From a virus, in IMG/VR virus record IMGVR_UViG_3300042197_001747, positions 1-37,170 of that record: a stretch of 37,170 nt of DNA, one strand, 5' to 3'. Of the stretch, positions 29,301 to 36,401 are shown one piece after another; the stretch's first letter is position 1, and the number at the start of each line of letters is the position of its first letter. The notes beneath the pieces were generated by a model, which did not search any database, was not told where the DNA came from, and saw only the letters and a list, made by a program, of their open reading frames with translations. The position numbers and the translations under genes were made by a program.

Positions 29301-29778
29301 ATGGTTTTACAATCCATCCCATTTTAAGTAAATCAAGTCTGATTTCTTCTGTTACAAAACTCTCTCCGACATATCCAAGACTATTTTCTGAATCTGAACC
29401 AATACCAGAACAGTACCAGTCTATATAATCTCCTTTTTGTAACATATCAGCAATTATACCGCCAGCGTGTCTCCACGAACAAGTCCATTCCTTATCTCCA
29501 TAAAAAAATCTATTATTACAAAGGGCTGCGTATAAATTCTGACTATAAGTGTCACTATTTCTGGCTTTATTTAAAATTTCTGGATTAGAACGCAAATCAT
29601 ATTCTAGATTAAAACTCTTATCTTCTTCGCCTTCTCTTTCCTTTTCTTTATCAAGAATATTCATCATTTGATCATATAATTCTTGTGTGGTCTTACCCTC
29701 TACTAATTGCTTTTTCCATATTCCACGGTAAAAAGAACCTCGTTCTGGTGAACTAGAATATTGTTTATTATTAGTCAT
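29287..29778 (-). CDS. Unknown protein
   Basis: The 163-aa product has an acidic helical first half. The second half (ALCNNRFFYGDKEWTCSWRH, then GIIADMLQKGDYIDWYCSG and FVTEEIRLDLLKMGW) looks globular with alternating charged and aromatic residues. Similar small globular proteins occur in phages; no function recognised. Confidence 0.62.
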   Translation of the reverse strand: MTNNKQYSSSPERGSFYRGIWKKQLVEGKTTQELYDQMMNILDKEKEREGEEDKSFNLEYDLRSNPEILNKARNSDTYSQNLYAALCNNRFFYGDKEWTCSWRHAGGIIADMLQKGDYIDWYCSGIGSDSENSLGYVGESFVTEEIRLDLLKMGWIVKPYENI

Positions 29779-29996
29779 AGATCAATATTTATTTGGTGTT
29801 CATTAATAAGTTTATAAAATTCTTCTCGTATTTTATCTAATGCATCGTCGGCATCTTTAAATTCATGATGATATTTATACCATGAACGAAGTTGCTGACT
29901 AAAATCCCAAATAAAAGATTGCATTTTTTGGGCCTGAATAGCCACTTCATATTCGTGTTGATCATCAGGTAAATTATATTCTAGAATAGCTTTCAT
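29775..29996 (-). CDS. Unknown small helical protein
   Basis: The 73-aa product starts at an ATGA overlap with the gene upstream. It is acidic and helical with many aromatic residues (QSFIWDFSQQLRSWYKYHH). Not recognised. Confidence 0.58.
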   Translation of the reverse strand: MKAILEYNLPDDQHEYEVAIQAQKMQSFIWDFSQQLRSWYKYHHEFKDADDALDKIREEFYKLINEHQINIDL

Positions 29997-30754
29997 GTCC
30001 AAATTTCCTTTCTGATCTTAATTAGTTCAATAAGTTTGTTAGTATCTTCTTTATCATATTGTTCTTCTAGTTTAGTCATTTTATGCATCGCTCTTATCTC
30101 TTCTTTAGACTTTTTACTAGAAAATTCATTACCTTGAAATCTCTGCATATTTACAGCATCATATGGTTCGATTCTATTGGGTCTTGTTTCTTTCCACCAT
30201 AAATATAGTTCTTTAACTTTTCTGGCTGACAATGCTTGTGGAGTAATTTGTCCATAATGGTCATCGTCTTTAGATATTCCATATTCTTCATTATATACCA
30301 AAGAACAGGCCCAATCAAAATAATCCATCGCGGCTTCTACACATCGACCATTTTTGAATTTATATTTCTTTTCTTTACTATATTTACTAACATGAGCCAA
30401 TTCCATTTCCACATAATCCACTAATTCATTAAATAAACCATGTAGGACTCTATAATCAAACTCATAATAATGACCGGGCTCTAGTCCAGTATTCAGAAAA
30501 TGTGTTTTGCTTATCCACCTATTATGAATATAGGTTTCAATACTATGATACAGGTCGCTGGGGAACATGACTATGTTCTGTAGATTCTTTAATCCTGTTT
30601 CTGCTAGCCAATATCTATAAGGATGTTTGGACTTAGCCTCTTTGTGCCAATTTTCCCATTCTCCCCATTCTAAAGCAAATGGTTTCGGAGTACCCCTAAT
30701 AAAATCTGCTATTTTAGAGCAGCACCAGTAATTGTATCTAGAGCGAAAAATCAT
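29993..30754 (-). CDS. Conserved phage protein of unknown function
   Basis: The 253-aa product begins MIFRSRYNYWCCSKIADFIRG, continues GTPKPFALEWGEWENWHKEA, then ISKTHFLNTGLEPGHYYEFDYR, and ends in a charged helix. I recall this arrangement from a family present in many large phages. No catalytic motif is visible. It is the longest unassigned gene on this side. Confidence 0.68.
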   Translation of the reverse strand: MIFRSRYNYWCCSKIADFIRGTPKPFALEWGEWENWHKEAKSKHPYRYWLAETGLKNLQNIVMFPSDLYHSIETYIHNRWISKTHFLNTGLEPGHYYEFDYRVLHGLFNELVDYVEMELAHVSKYSKEKKYKFKNGRCVEAAMDYFDWACSLVYNEEYGISKDDDHYGQITPQALSARKVKELYLWWKETRPNRIEPYDAVNMQRFQGNEFSSKKSKEEIRAMHKMTKLEEQYDKEDTNKLIELIKIRKEIWT

Positions 30755-31170
30755 TTGCTTACCCTATCTTGTCTATGCTTATCACATAGAGTTGAAATCC
30801 AGCCTGTTTTATTGGTTGAACCTTTATCTCCACAAACTTCACAAGTATAATAACTAATATGTTGTGCTATAGCAACAAGACCTTTTACATATTCGTCGCC
30901 ACCAGAGTAATAAACGCTTAGTCCTCCAAACTTTTCTTTAATTTGATCAAATGTTACCGGAATATAATTTGGATTATATCTAGGCCATTTAGGATTCATA
31001 ATATATGTTTCATGATTAAGAATACCATTACATAATACATCTATAATATGAAACCAGCCATCACCCGTAGACACTCCCCAATACATACAACTTTCTTGCA
31101 TGGTTTTATATCTATTTTCAAAAAGTTTAGGGTATTTTTCATACAATTTATTTTGTAGTAACTGATTCAT
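30751..31170 (-). CDS. Unknown protein with C-terminal zinc motif
   Basis: The 139-aa product starts at ATG with GGAG six bases upstream, inside the previous gene. It has STGDGWFHIIDVLCNGI and IKEKFGGLSVYYSGG, then CEVCG...LCDKH near the C terminus (likely zinc). It resembles a family of bacterial and phage unknowns. It overlaps the gene at 31148 by 23 nt. Confidence 0.62.
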   Translation of the reverse strand: MNQLLQNKLYEKYPKLFENRYKTMQESCMYWGVSTGDGWFHIIDVLCNGILNHETYIMNPKWPRYNPNYIPVTFDQIKEKFGGLSVYYSGGDEYVKGLVAIAQHISYYTCEVCGDKGSTNKTGWISTLCDKHRQDRVSK

Positions 31171-31423
31171 TACATACTCCACATCTTCCTAGTGCGATCC
31201 TTACACCCAGCTTTTTACTATAATTATCTTTAGGACTACACCATGCTTCTCCTTCATAGTGCTTACCATCTGGACTGTCTATTACTATTTTAGTAAATCC
31301 ACCTTTAGGCGACTCGTATCCATTGACACTGGTATCCATCCTATTTTTAATTATTCTGTCCCGAAAATGCAATACCCTAACCTTATACCCTGCTTTACGC
31401 AATTCTTGAATAGAATTCATCAT
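31148..31423 (-). CDS. Small phage protein (IELRKxGYKVRVxHFR type)
   Basis: The 91-aa product (SIQELRKAGYKVRVLHFRD..., VIDSPDGKHYEGEAWCSPKD, KLGVRIALGRC) matches a common short phage family of no known function. CGVC near the C terminus is an extra feature. It starts one base inside the stop upstream (TAATG). Confidence 0.65.
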   Translation of the reverse strand: MMNSIQELRKAGYKVRVLHFRDRIIKNRMDTSVNGYESPKGGFTKIVIDSPDGKHYEGEAWCSPKDNYSKKLGVRIALGRCGVCNESVTTK

Positions 31424-31629
31424 TATTCTCCTTTAAGGTATTCTTTAATATCAATTTGAAAATCTTCTGTTTCACCCAAAACTATAGCGGCACAATAGAG
31501 GATATGCTCTCTGGGGTCATTACCATCTTGAATATATTCTTGATATGATACTTGTTCACAATCGCTATCAAATATATATCTAGCACACTCCATAGCAGCG
31601 GATTTATAGTCCAATGAGACATTATTCAT
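31423..31629 (-). CDS. Unknown small protein
   Basis: The 68-aa product starts at ATG with GAGGAG five bases upstream. It is acidic and helical (SAAMECARYIFDSDCEQ..., LGETEDFQIDIKEYL). Not recognised. Confidence 0.58.
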   Translation of the reverse strand: MNNVSLDYKSAAMECARYIFDSDCEQVSYQEYIQDGNDPREHILYCAAIVLGETEDFQIDIKEYLKGE

Positions 31630-31671
31630 AATTACTCCTCTATCAAGGTTTTCAAACATTAAATGTACAAA

Positions 31672-32121
31672 TTACTGTTCCCACGGAAAAATAATCCATT
31701 GAGCATTTGTATTTCTATCAATTATATTTGCAAAAAAATCTATATTAAATGATTGTTTATCATTAAAATATAATGCACAAGTTTTTACCGAATTAAATCC
31801 TTCTTCTATGAATTTTTGAATTATATCTGTAATAGTTTCACCGCTATCACATATATCATCTACTATTAGTACATTTTTATCTTTAGGCAAAGTTTGTGCT
31901 TCTAATAGTCTAATAGAGTTATCAATACTGTCTCTGAGTTGATAACTCATCATAATCATTGGTTTTGATAATAGGTGACTAAGCTTAATAGCAGGAACAA
32001 GACCTCCTCGTTTAACACCCACTATATAATCCGGTATCCAATGTTGTGATAGAATTTTCTGATAAAGAAAAATAATATCATTATCAAATTTTGACCAAGA
32101 ATAAGATATAGTTTGTTTCAT
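31672..32121 (-). CDS. Phosphoribosyltransferase (purine-type)
   Basis: The 149-aa protein has a type I PRTase fold: IVGVKRGGLVPA near residues 33-44 and the PRPP loop VLIVDDICDSGETIT near 84-98. It resembles xanthine/hypoxanthine-guanine PRTases, which make nucleotides from free bases and PRPP. It may salvage host bases for phage DNA. The promoter at 32144 lies directly upstream. Confidence 0.88.
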   Translation of the reverse strand: MKQTISYSWSKFDNDIIFLYQKILSQHWIPDYIVGVKRGGLVPAIKLSHLLSKPMIMMSYQLRDSIDNSIRLLEAQTLPKDKNVLIVDDICDSGETITDIIQKFIEEGFNSVKTCALYFNDKQSFNIDFFANIIDRNTNAQWIIFPWEQ

Positions 32122-32143
32122 TGTTTTCGCTCTGTATATCTGG

Positions 32144-32171
32144 ACTATACCACACTATCACTTGTTGTCAA
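32144..32171 (-). promoter_or_regulatory. Sigma70-like promoter (TGATA, TGG)
   Basis: TTGACA (32166-32171), a 16-bp spacer with TGATA ending TGG, and TATAGT (32144-32149). It drives the phosphoribosyltransferase. Confidence 0.8.
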
Positions 32172-32178
32172 TAGAGAA

Positions 32179-32394
32179 CTATTTCAAATTACTATTAATA
32201 AAGTTTGCAAGAGCAGATAGTTCTTGAGATGTTGTATCTAACGTATAACTAGCAAATCCTGACCCTAATTTAATTGTATAGCCTTGCTGGGTTTTTCTGA
32301 CAGCGATAGGAATTTTTTTTCTTCCTATATAAAATATATTAGAAGATTGAGTAAATATAGGCGTATAGAAAAATTCTATGATTGATTTTAACAT
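32179..32394 (-). CDS. Small protein of the terminal ELxxL set
   Basis: The 71-aa product has strands (IFYIGRKKIPIAVRKTQQGY) and ends TSQELSALANFINSNL. The two genes upstream (32397, 32578) have the same two-part layout, which suggests a tandem family. Unknown function. Confidence 0.6.
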   Translation of the reverse strand: MLKSIIEFFYTPIFTQSSNIFYIGRKKIPIAVRKTQQGYTIKLGSGFASYTLDTTSQELSALANFINSNLK

Positions 32395-32396
32395 TA

Positions 32397-32591
32397 TTAA
32401 TTACTTGATTTGGTTTTAAATAGTTTGATCAAATATTCTGTAAGATATTTTAATTCTTGCACCGTCATTTCATTAAATGAATCAACTCTCATCCAGTCAT
32501 TATCAATACCATATGGTCTATATATTTCAAGGGTTATATTTTTACTAATGGGATTTTGTACAACTCTAAACTTTATGCTATCGTTTATCAT
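32397..32591 (-). CDS. Small protein of the terminal ELxxL set
   Basis: The 64-aa product (SIKFRVVQNPISKNITLEIY..., MTVQELKYLTEYLIKLF) has the strand then helix layout. It starts 14 bases inside the upstream gene. Unknown function. Confidence 0.6.
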   Translation of the reverse strand: MINDSIKFRVVQNPISKNITLEIYRPYGIDNDWMRVDSFNEMTVQELKYLTEYLIKLFKTKSSN

Positions 32592-32763
32592 AAGTCAAAT
32601 GTATGACTATTTTTTCAATATTATCTCTTAGTTTTAAGAGATCGTCATAAGATAAAAACTGAACTTTTTTGTGATGTTCAAAATTGATTTGGTCTTTTGT
32701 GCGTAAAAAATCTATAGTATAATTTTGACCATTATCTACAGTATATATATGAGATTGTATCAT
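32578..32763 (-). CDS. Small protein of the terminal ELxxL set
   Basis: The 61-aa product (YTVDNGQNYTIDFLRTKDQ..., SYDDLLKLRDNIEKIVIHL) has the same layout with a more divergent helix. ATGA overlap with the lipoprotein gene upstream. Unknown function. Confidence 0.58.
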   Translation of the reverse strand: MIQSHIYTVDNGQNYTIDFLRTKDQINFEHHKKVQFLSYDDLLKLRDNIEKIVIHLTYDKR

Positions 32764-33044
32764 TTACGAGTATTTATATCCATAACATGAGTTTCAGCAA
32801 CACCGAAACCATTTTTGCAAGTGAATTTAAGAGTAACAATATCTCCTCTGACTTTAGTATAAAATTCATGAAACACCAAAGTATCTGGATAGTTCACCAT
32901 ACCTCTAACAATTTCTTTAGCCTTCAAAATCTTATTGATTTCTTCATCACTAATAGCAAAAGCAGTTTTTGGAGTAATAATACTATAGGTGCTACAACCA
33001 ATCAAGACAATAGCAAAAACAAAAGATTTTATAAATTTACTCAT
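32760..33044 (-). CDS. Probable lipoprotein
   Basis: The 94-aa product has a basic start, a hydrophobic segment (8-16) and the lipobox VLIGC (Cys17). The mature part (SDEEINKILKAKEIV..., YPDTLVFHEF..., DIVTLKFTCKNGFGVAE) looks like a small envelope domain. A lipid-anchored phage protein could act in exclusion of other phages; that is inference. Confidence 0.72.
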   Translation of the reverse strand: MSKFIKSFVFAIVLIGCSTYSIITPKTAFAISDEEINKILKAKEIVRGMVNYPDTLVFHEFYTKVRGDIVTLKFTCKNGFGVAETHVMDINTRK

Positions 33045-33220
33045 TTAGTATTCTCCACAAGTGAAGTATCAAAACTTTGGGACAAAATATCAATGTCCTC
33101 CTTAGAATAGGGCCAGATACTAGGAAGGCCAAATAACTCTCTTTGCCTCATAGTTTCTTGCATAAATTCTAGAGCATCAATAATAATACTCATATCGTGT
33201 TTTTCAATAAAAAAATTCAT
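33041..33220 (-). CDS. Unknown small protein
   Basis: The 59-aa product starts at ATG with GGAG seven bases upstream. It is helical (EKHDMSIIIDALEFMQETMR) then SIWPYSKEDIDIL. The promoter at 33291 drives it and the lipoprotein. Not recognised. Confidence 0.58.
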   Translation of the reverse strand: MNFFIEKHDMSIIIDALEFMQETMRQRELFGLPSIWPYSKEDIDILSQSFDTSLVENTK

Positions 33221-33260
33221 TGTATGTCTCCAATGTGCCAAAAATGTCACTTATCGTCAC

Positions 33261-33271
33261 AGATACTATCT
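33261..33271. repeat. Palindrome AGATA-G-TATCT, possible operator
   Basis: An 11-bp palindrome lies between the -10 at 33291 and the gene start at 33220, with TGACATTTT repeated on both sides. It is placed where a repressor or activator could bind. Short, so chance is possible. Confidence 0.3.
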
Positions 33272-33290
33272 AAAATGTCAACTCTGACAC

Positions 33291-33318
33291 TTTATACCAT
33301 AGTATCGGCGTTTATCAA
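33291..33318 (-). promoter_or_regulatory. Sigma70-like promoter (GCCGATA, TGG)
   Basis: TTGATA (33313-33318), a 16-bp spacer with GCCGATA ending TGG, and TATAAA (33291-33296). It drives 33041-33220 and the run down to 32.2 kb. Confidence 0.75.
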
Positions 33319-33518
33319 TCTTCTCTTGAATCAAAATCCAAAAGGTCTGGATTAATTAGATCAATCATATAATCCGAGGCTGCTCCAAACATTACTTCAC
33401 TATCAGTAGTAATAAGAATATCTATAAGATCAGCTATTATTTTTTGAACCAGATCGTTAACATCACATAAATTAGTTCTATCTAGATTTTTTAGTTCTTG
33501 TTTTATATTTACTTCCAT
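33315..33518 (-). CDS. Unknown acidic helical protein
   Basis: The 67-aa acidic product (TNLCDVNDLVQKIIADLIDILI...) has two helices and many Asp residues. It shares one base with the upstream stop. Not recognised. Confidence 0.58.
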   Translation of the reverse strand: MEVNIKQELKNLDRTNLCDVNDLVQKIIADLIDILITTDSEVMFGAASDYMIDLINPDLLDFDSRED

Positions 33519-33730
33519 TAAAACATTCTTTCAATCTTATGAGGTTTGTTCTCTACAATCTCAATAATAGTATCCACACAGCCTTTAATTTCATTCAGAG
33601 CATCAACAATAGTTATATAACTATCGCTACTAATCCTATCATCTTTGATCTTTACTGCACCAATAGTATGGGCAGAAGTTTTAATTATATTCGCTAGTTC
33701 TAGCAAGTCTTTTTTATCTAAATCATTCAT
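33518..33730 (-). CDS. Unknown helical protein
   Basis: The 70-aa product starts at an ATGA overlap with the ASCH gene. It is helical (DLDKKDLLELANIIKTSAHT...). An in-frame TTG three codons earlier is less likely. Not recognised. Confidence 0.58.
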   Translation of the reverse strand: MNDLDKKDLLELANIIKTSAHTIGAVKIKDDRISSDSYITIVDALNEIKGCVDTIIEIVENKPHKIERMF

Positions 33731-34098
33731 ACTATACAATCTTTTGAAAAAACAATTCCTCTTTTCTTGGGCGGCTCAACCGGCTTATCAAATTTTACAA
33801 TTTGTTTTACAATCCATCCATACTTAGGTTTATCGTTCCAACCGTAAATATCATCTGGTCTAACATAATGTCTATTATAGTCAGATGCCCATGATGTTTC
33901 ATTGTCATATTTAAAAGAGTCACTAAAAGTAATAGTTCCTATTATTCTACTTTTAAATTTTTTACCGCCGGGAGTTTCTATGAGAGCCAAAGTAACATCT
34001 CTGTACTTTTTAGGTAGTGGATAGGATCGTGTTTCGATGGTTTTCTGACCATTTATTAAAAGACTAGACCACGGGCCTTGAATGTTTATACCATTCAT
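33727..34098 (-). CDS. ASCH-domain protein
   Basis: The 123-aa protein has the ASCH/PUA-like opening NIQGPWSSLLINGQKTIETR, with G-x-K-x-x-E-x-R, then IIGTITFSDSF and YGWIVKQIVKF. ASCH domains bind RNA or nucleotides, and some are RNases or amidohydrolases. It lies two bases downstream of the glycosylase-like gene. Its target is unknown. Confidence 0.82.
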   Translation of the reverse strand: MNGINIQGPWSSLLINGQKTIETRSYPLPKKYRDVTLALIETPGGKKFKSRIIGTITFSDSFKYDNETSWASDYNRHYVRPDDIYGWNDKPKYGWIVKQIVKFDKPVEPPKKRGIVFSKDCIV

Positions 34099-34100
34099 AT

Positions 34101-34688
34101 TTAATCCAATCTACCACTCATTTCAGTCCAGATTAATAGATCTATTTTAGACAAAGTAAGACCCGGATAATATTGTTCCATAAACTGTTTACAAATAATA
34201 GCCCACTCTTGATATTGTTTAGGGTTTTGTGGAGTATTCTGTGGTGCATCTATCATATTACATCTGGTTCTTAGCCAGTTCAGAATATGAGTATCCAATA
34301 CTATTTCATCACAAAATTCTCTACTATGCAATAAGAAAAATCTTGCAGTTTTTGGCCCAACTCCATGAATTTTTACCAAATCTTCTACACTACAAGTTTT
34401 CAGATCTAAATTAATACTTTGCCAAATAGCCCTAGAAATACGATCATATTGACCAGTTCTATTTTTATGTAGAATATCTCTCAGACCTTCATATCCTATT
34501 CGTTGTATGCCGTCGAATAGACTATCCCAAGGTTCAAGATCATTAATAATATTAGATATAACTCTACTTGTAGTATCTGAATTTTTTCCAGCAACCAAAA
34601 TACAAAACAGCCAAAAGGCTTGAAGTTCATTATCAGTTCTGTGATAATTTGTGATTTGTTTGGGATCGATAGTTATTATAGAACTCAA
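34101..34688 (-). CDS. EndoIII-like HhH-GPD DNA glycosylase
   Basis: The 195-aa protein (from TTG 34688, with GGAG six bases upstream; GTG 34700 is an alternative) has the HhH KIHGVGPKTARFFLL with catalytic Lys113. The EIVLDTHILNWL segment carries the catalytic Asp132. Both match the EndoIII lysine and aspartate positions. No FeS cysteine cluster is present, as in some shorter members. It should cut oxidised or mismatched bases. It is a second, distinct glycosylase next to 5750-6460. Confidence 0.85.
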   Translation of the reverse strand: MSSIITIDPKQITNYHRTDNELQAFWLFCILVAGKNSDTTSRVISNIINDLEPWDSLFDGIQRIGYEGLRDILHKNRTGQYDRISRAIWQSINLDLKTCSVEDLVKIHGVGPKTARFFLLHSREFCDEIVLDTHILNWLRTRCNMIDAPQNTPQNPKQYQEWAIICKQFMEQYYPGLTLSKIDLLIWTEMSGRLD

Positions 34689-34716
34689 TTTTTGCTCCAC
34701 TAAATTAGTAGTAATT

Positions 34717-34881
34717 TTACTTATAAGACTGTTTTATAATCAATCTGGCTTCCAGCACTTTTTCAAAAACTTCTCCTAGAGTATCGCACTGTCCTACTCT
34801 TTTGTCAATACCATCCGGCCCATCGTACAAAGTCCACAAATATTTATCTGACTGCCAATGATGACTTATTTCAATAACCAT
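34717..34881 (-). CDS. 54-aa phage protein (LWTLYDGPDGID type)
   Basis: The frame starts at ATG with GGAG five bases upstream. The product (MVIEISHHWQSDKYLWTLYD, then GQCDTLGEVFEKVLE) has a motif recalled from small proteins of other phages. Function unknown. It overlaps its neighbour upstream by 11 nt. Confidence 0.65.
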   Translation of the reverse strand: MVIEISHHWQSDKYLWTLYDGPDGIDKRVGQCDTLGEVFEKVLEARLIIKQSYK

Positions 34882-35005
34882 GTTCTCTCCATTGTTTTAT
34901 AATTATTTTTTCGGCTTGTTTCCAATGATAACCATTTTTTATTAAAGACTCGTATTGTTTTTGCATAAAATATTCATTGAATCTAATACTATATATTTTT
35001 GTCAT
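34871..35005 (-). CDS. 44-aa small basic protein
   Basis: The frame starts at an ATGA overlap with the Pth2-like gene. The product (MTKIYSIRFNEYFMQKQYES...) is helical, basic and aromatic. Not recognised. Confidence 0.55.
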   Translation of the reverse strand: MTKIYSIRFNEYFMQKQYESLIKNGYHWKQAEKIIIKQWREHGY

Positions 35006-35319
35006 ATAGGCTTCCATAATTTAGCGTATTTTAATACATTTGGCAAAAGTACGTTTTCGCATGGCACAGGAATTGCACAAGATTTTTGAGCATTTAATGT
35101 ATGATTTTCATGAGCCAGATAAACTTCTGGTAATTCGCATATTTTTTCAAATTCTTTTTTATTAACACGAACAACACATTTTTTGAAAGAATTAATTAAC
35201 CAATTCTGATAGTCTACATTGTCTTGAAACTTTAAATGAGCCCCCAATACAGCATGGGCTACTAAAGTTGGAGTCATGTAATCTGGAAATTCATCCAATA
35301 CTGCTATGTATAGCTTCAT
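35002..35319 (-). CDS. Pth2-like (peptidyl-tRNA hydrolase II) protein
   Basis: The 105-aa protein has the Pth2 pattern: KLYIAVLDEFPDYMTPTLVAHAVLGAH at its start (H in AHAVLGAH), then KKCVVRVNKKEFEKI. Ends in a divergent tail. Pth2 cleaves peptide from stalled peptidyl-tRNA. Since it is shorter and divergent in the middle, function is not proven. It joins the rescue set with the tmRNA. Confidence 0.7.
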   Translation of the reverse strand: MKLYIAVLDEFPDYMTPTLVAHAVLGAHLKFQDNVDYQNWLINSFKKCVVRVNKKEFEKICELPEVYLAHENHTLNAQKSCAIPVPCENVLLPNVLKYAKLWKPI

Positions 35320-35480
35320 TTTATCCACTCATAAAAACCATAACTTATCGCATCTTCAATTTCACGATCTGGATTATTTTTCATATATAAAAGAGCAGAC
35401 AAAATAACCTCTGGCACAAGACCATATTTTTCTGCATCATTGATAAACACCGTAACAGTATCTAAAGGATGAGGACTCAC
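35316..35480 (-). CDS. 54-aa protein (GTG start)
   Basis: The frame starts at GTG with GGAG eight bases upstream and ends in an ATGA overlap with the Pth2-like gene. The product (MSPHPLDTVTVFINDAEKYG..., EVILSALLYMKNN) is mostly helical. Not recognised. Confidence 0.62.
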   Translation of the reverse strand: MSPHPLDTVTVFINDAEKYGLVPEVILSALLYMKNNPDREIEDAISYGFYEWIK

Positions 35481-35518
35481 TATTTATTCTCCATAAGTTA
35501 TTCTTGTTCAACTATAGG

Positions 35519-35773
35519 CTATATTTCTGCTAACCATCCAACCGGCAATCTATTTTGTCTCCAATTATTGTCATGCCAATCAAAATACATTAAAGTATCT
35601 CCAATAAAATGTACAGTTGGAACACTAGTACTATAAATAGTCTTTTCTTTATGAATCATACCATTAGAATTCGTGATAGTAACTTTATATTGTTTAAGTT
35701 GGGAAACATCTGGTTGGCATCCCATAGCCAAAAGTGGCACAATCATATATGCAAGTTTATATGTTTTACTCAT
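35519..35773 (-). CDS. Probable lipoprotein
   Basis: The 84-aa product has a basic start and the lipobox LLAMGC (Cys19), with hydrophobic residues 8-18. The mature part is strand-rich (KYKVTITNSNGMIH, TVHFIGDTLMYFDW). It may be attached to the envelope. It overlaps its neighbour by 8 nt. Confidence 0.7.
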   Translation of the reverse strand: MSKTYKLAYMIVPLLAMGCQPDVSQLKQYKVTITNSNGMIHKEKTIYSTSVPTVHFIGDTLMYFDWHDNNWRQNRLPVGWLAEI

Positions 35774-36032
35774 TATTTAGACTCCTTTTTACTTTGTCAT
35801 CCCAACTGTTTATAAAAATTGGTAGGCCCATTTCGTCAAGACCAACCATCGGTCTAGCATATCTCCAGTCTTTAGTTATACAAATTTTACTTTCTGATAC
35901 CCTTATATTCTCGCCATTTTTCATAGTTAATTCAAAATAGTTTTCCGTTGTTCCAAAAACAGGATGAATAGAAATAATAGGACAATTTTTTGTGCCTATT
36001 AGAGTTTGTAGATAATCATAAAGTTCATTCAT
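35766..36032 (-). CDS. Unknown small protein
   Basis: The 88-aa product has strands (YFELTMKNGENIRVSESKICI) then RYARPMVGLDEMGLPIFI. ATGA overlap with the membrane gene upstream. Not recognised. Confidence 0.58.
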   Translation of the reverse strand: MNELYDYLQTLIGTKNCPIISIHPVFGTTENYFELTMKNGENIRVSESKICITKDWRYARPMVGLDEMGLPIFINSWDDKVKRSLNNE

Positions 36033-36196
36033 TTATTATCCTTATTTAAGATAGTCAATAGACCCAGCATAACTATCCACCCCATATTAGGAGGAAAACT
36101 ATATTCTGGTTTTTCCATAAAATTCATTAGTGTTCCCAATAAGATACTAAAATAGAAACTAACACAAAGAATATTATAAGTAGACAAGTTATTCAT
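36029..36196 (-). CDS. 55-aa two-span membrane protein
   Basis: The frame starts one base inside the upstream stop (TAATG) and overlaps the next gene by ATGA. Hydrophobic segments lie at ~7-25 and ~39-50. Not recognised. Confidence 0.62.
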   Translation of the reverse strand: MNNLSTYNILCVSFYFSILLGTLMNFMEKPEYSFPPNMGWIVMLGLLTILNKDNK

Positions 36197-36399
36197 TAGT
36201 GATTTTCCAAATACTGATATATAAAATCAGCTAAAGATTTAAGTTCTGCTCTAGAAATAGGAGGATTAGCATGACCTTTAGTTGGACCAAACATTATACC
36301 ATATTTATCATTATACATCATTCCTTGATGAAAGAAATGAATATTTAGAGCATCGCTTCTAAACGAACTTTTATTAGTATTAGATTTACTGCTCTGCAT
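36196..36399 (-). CDS. Small protein of the terminal ELxxL set
   Basis: The 67-aa product ends SRAELKSLADFIYQYLEN, as at 32179 and 32397. The front (SDALNIHFFHQGMMYNDKYGI) is strand-like. Unknown function. Confidence 0.6.
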   Translation of the reverse strand: MQSSKSNTNKSSFRSDALNIHFFHQGMMYNDKYGIMFGPTKGHANPPISRAELKSLADFIYQYLENH

Positions 36400-36401
36400 T
36401 T

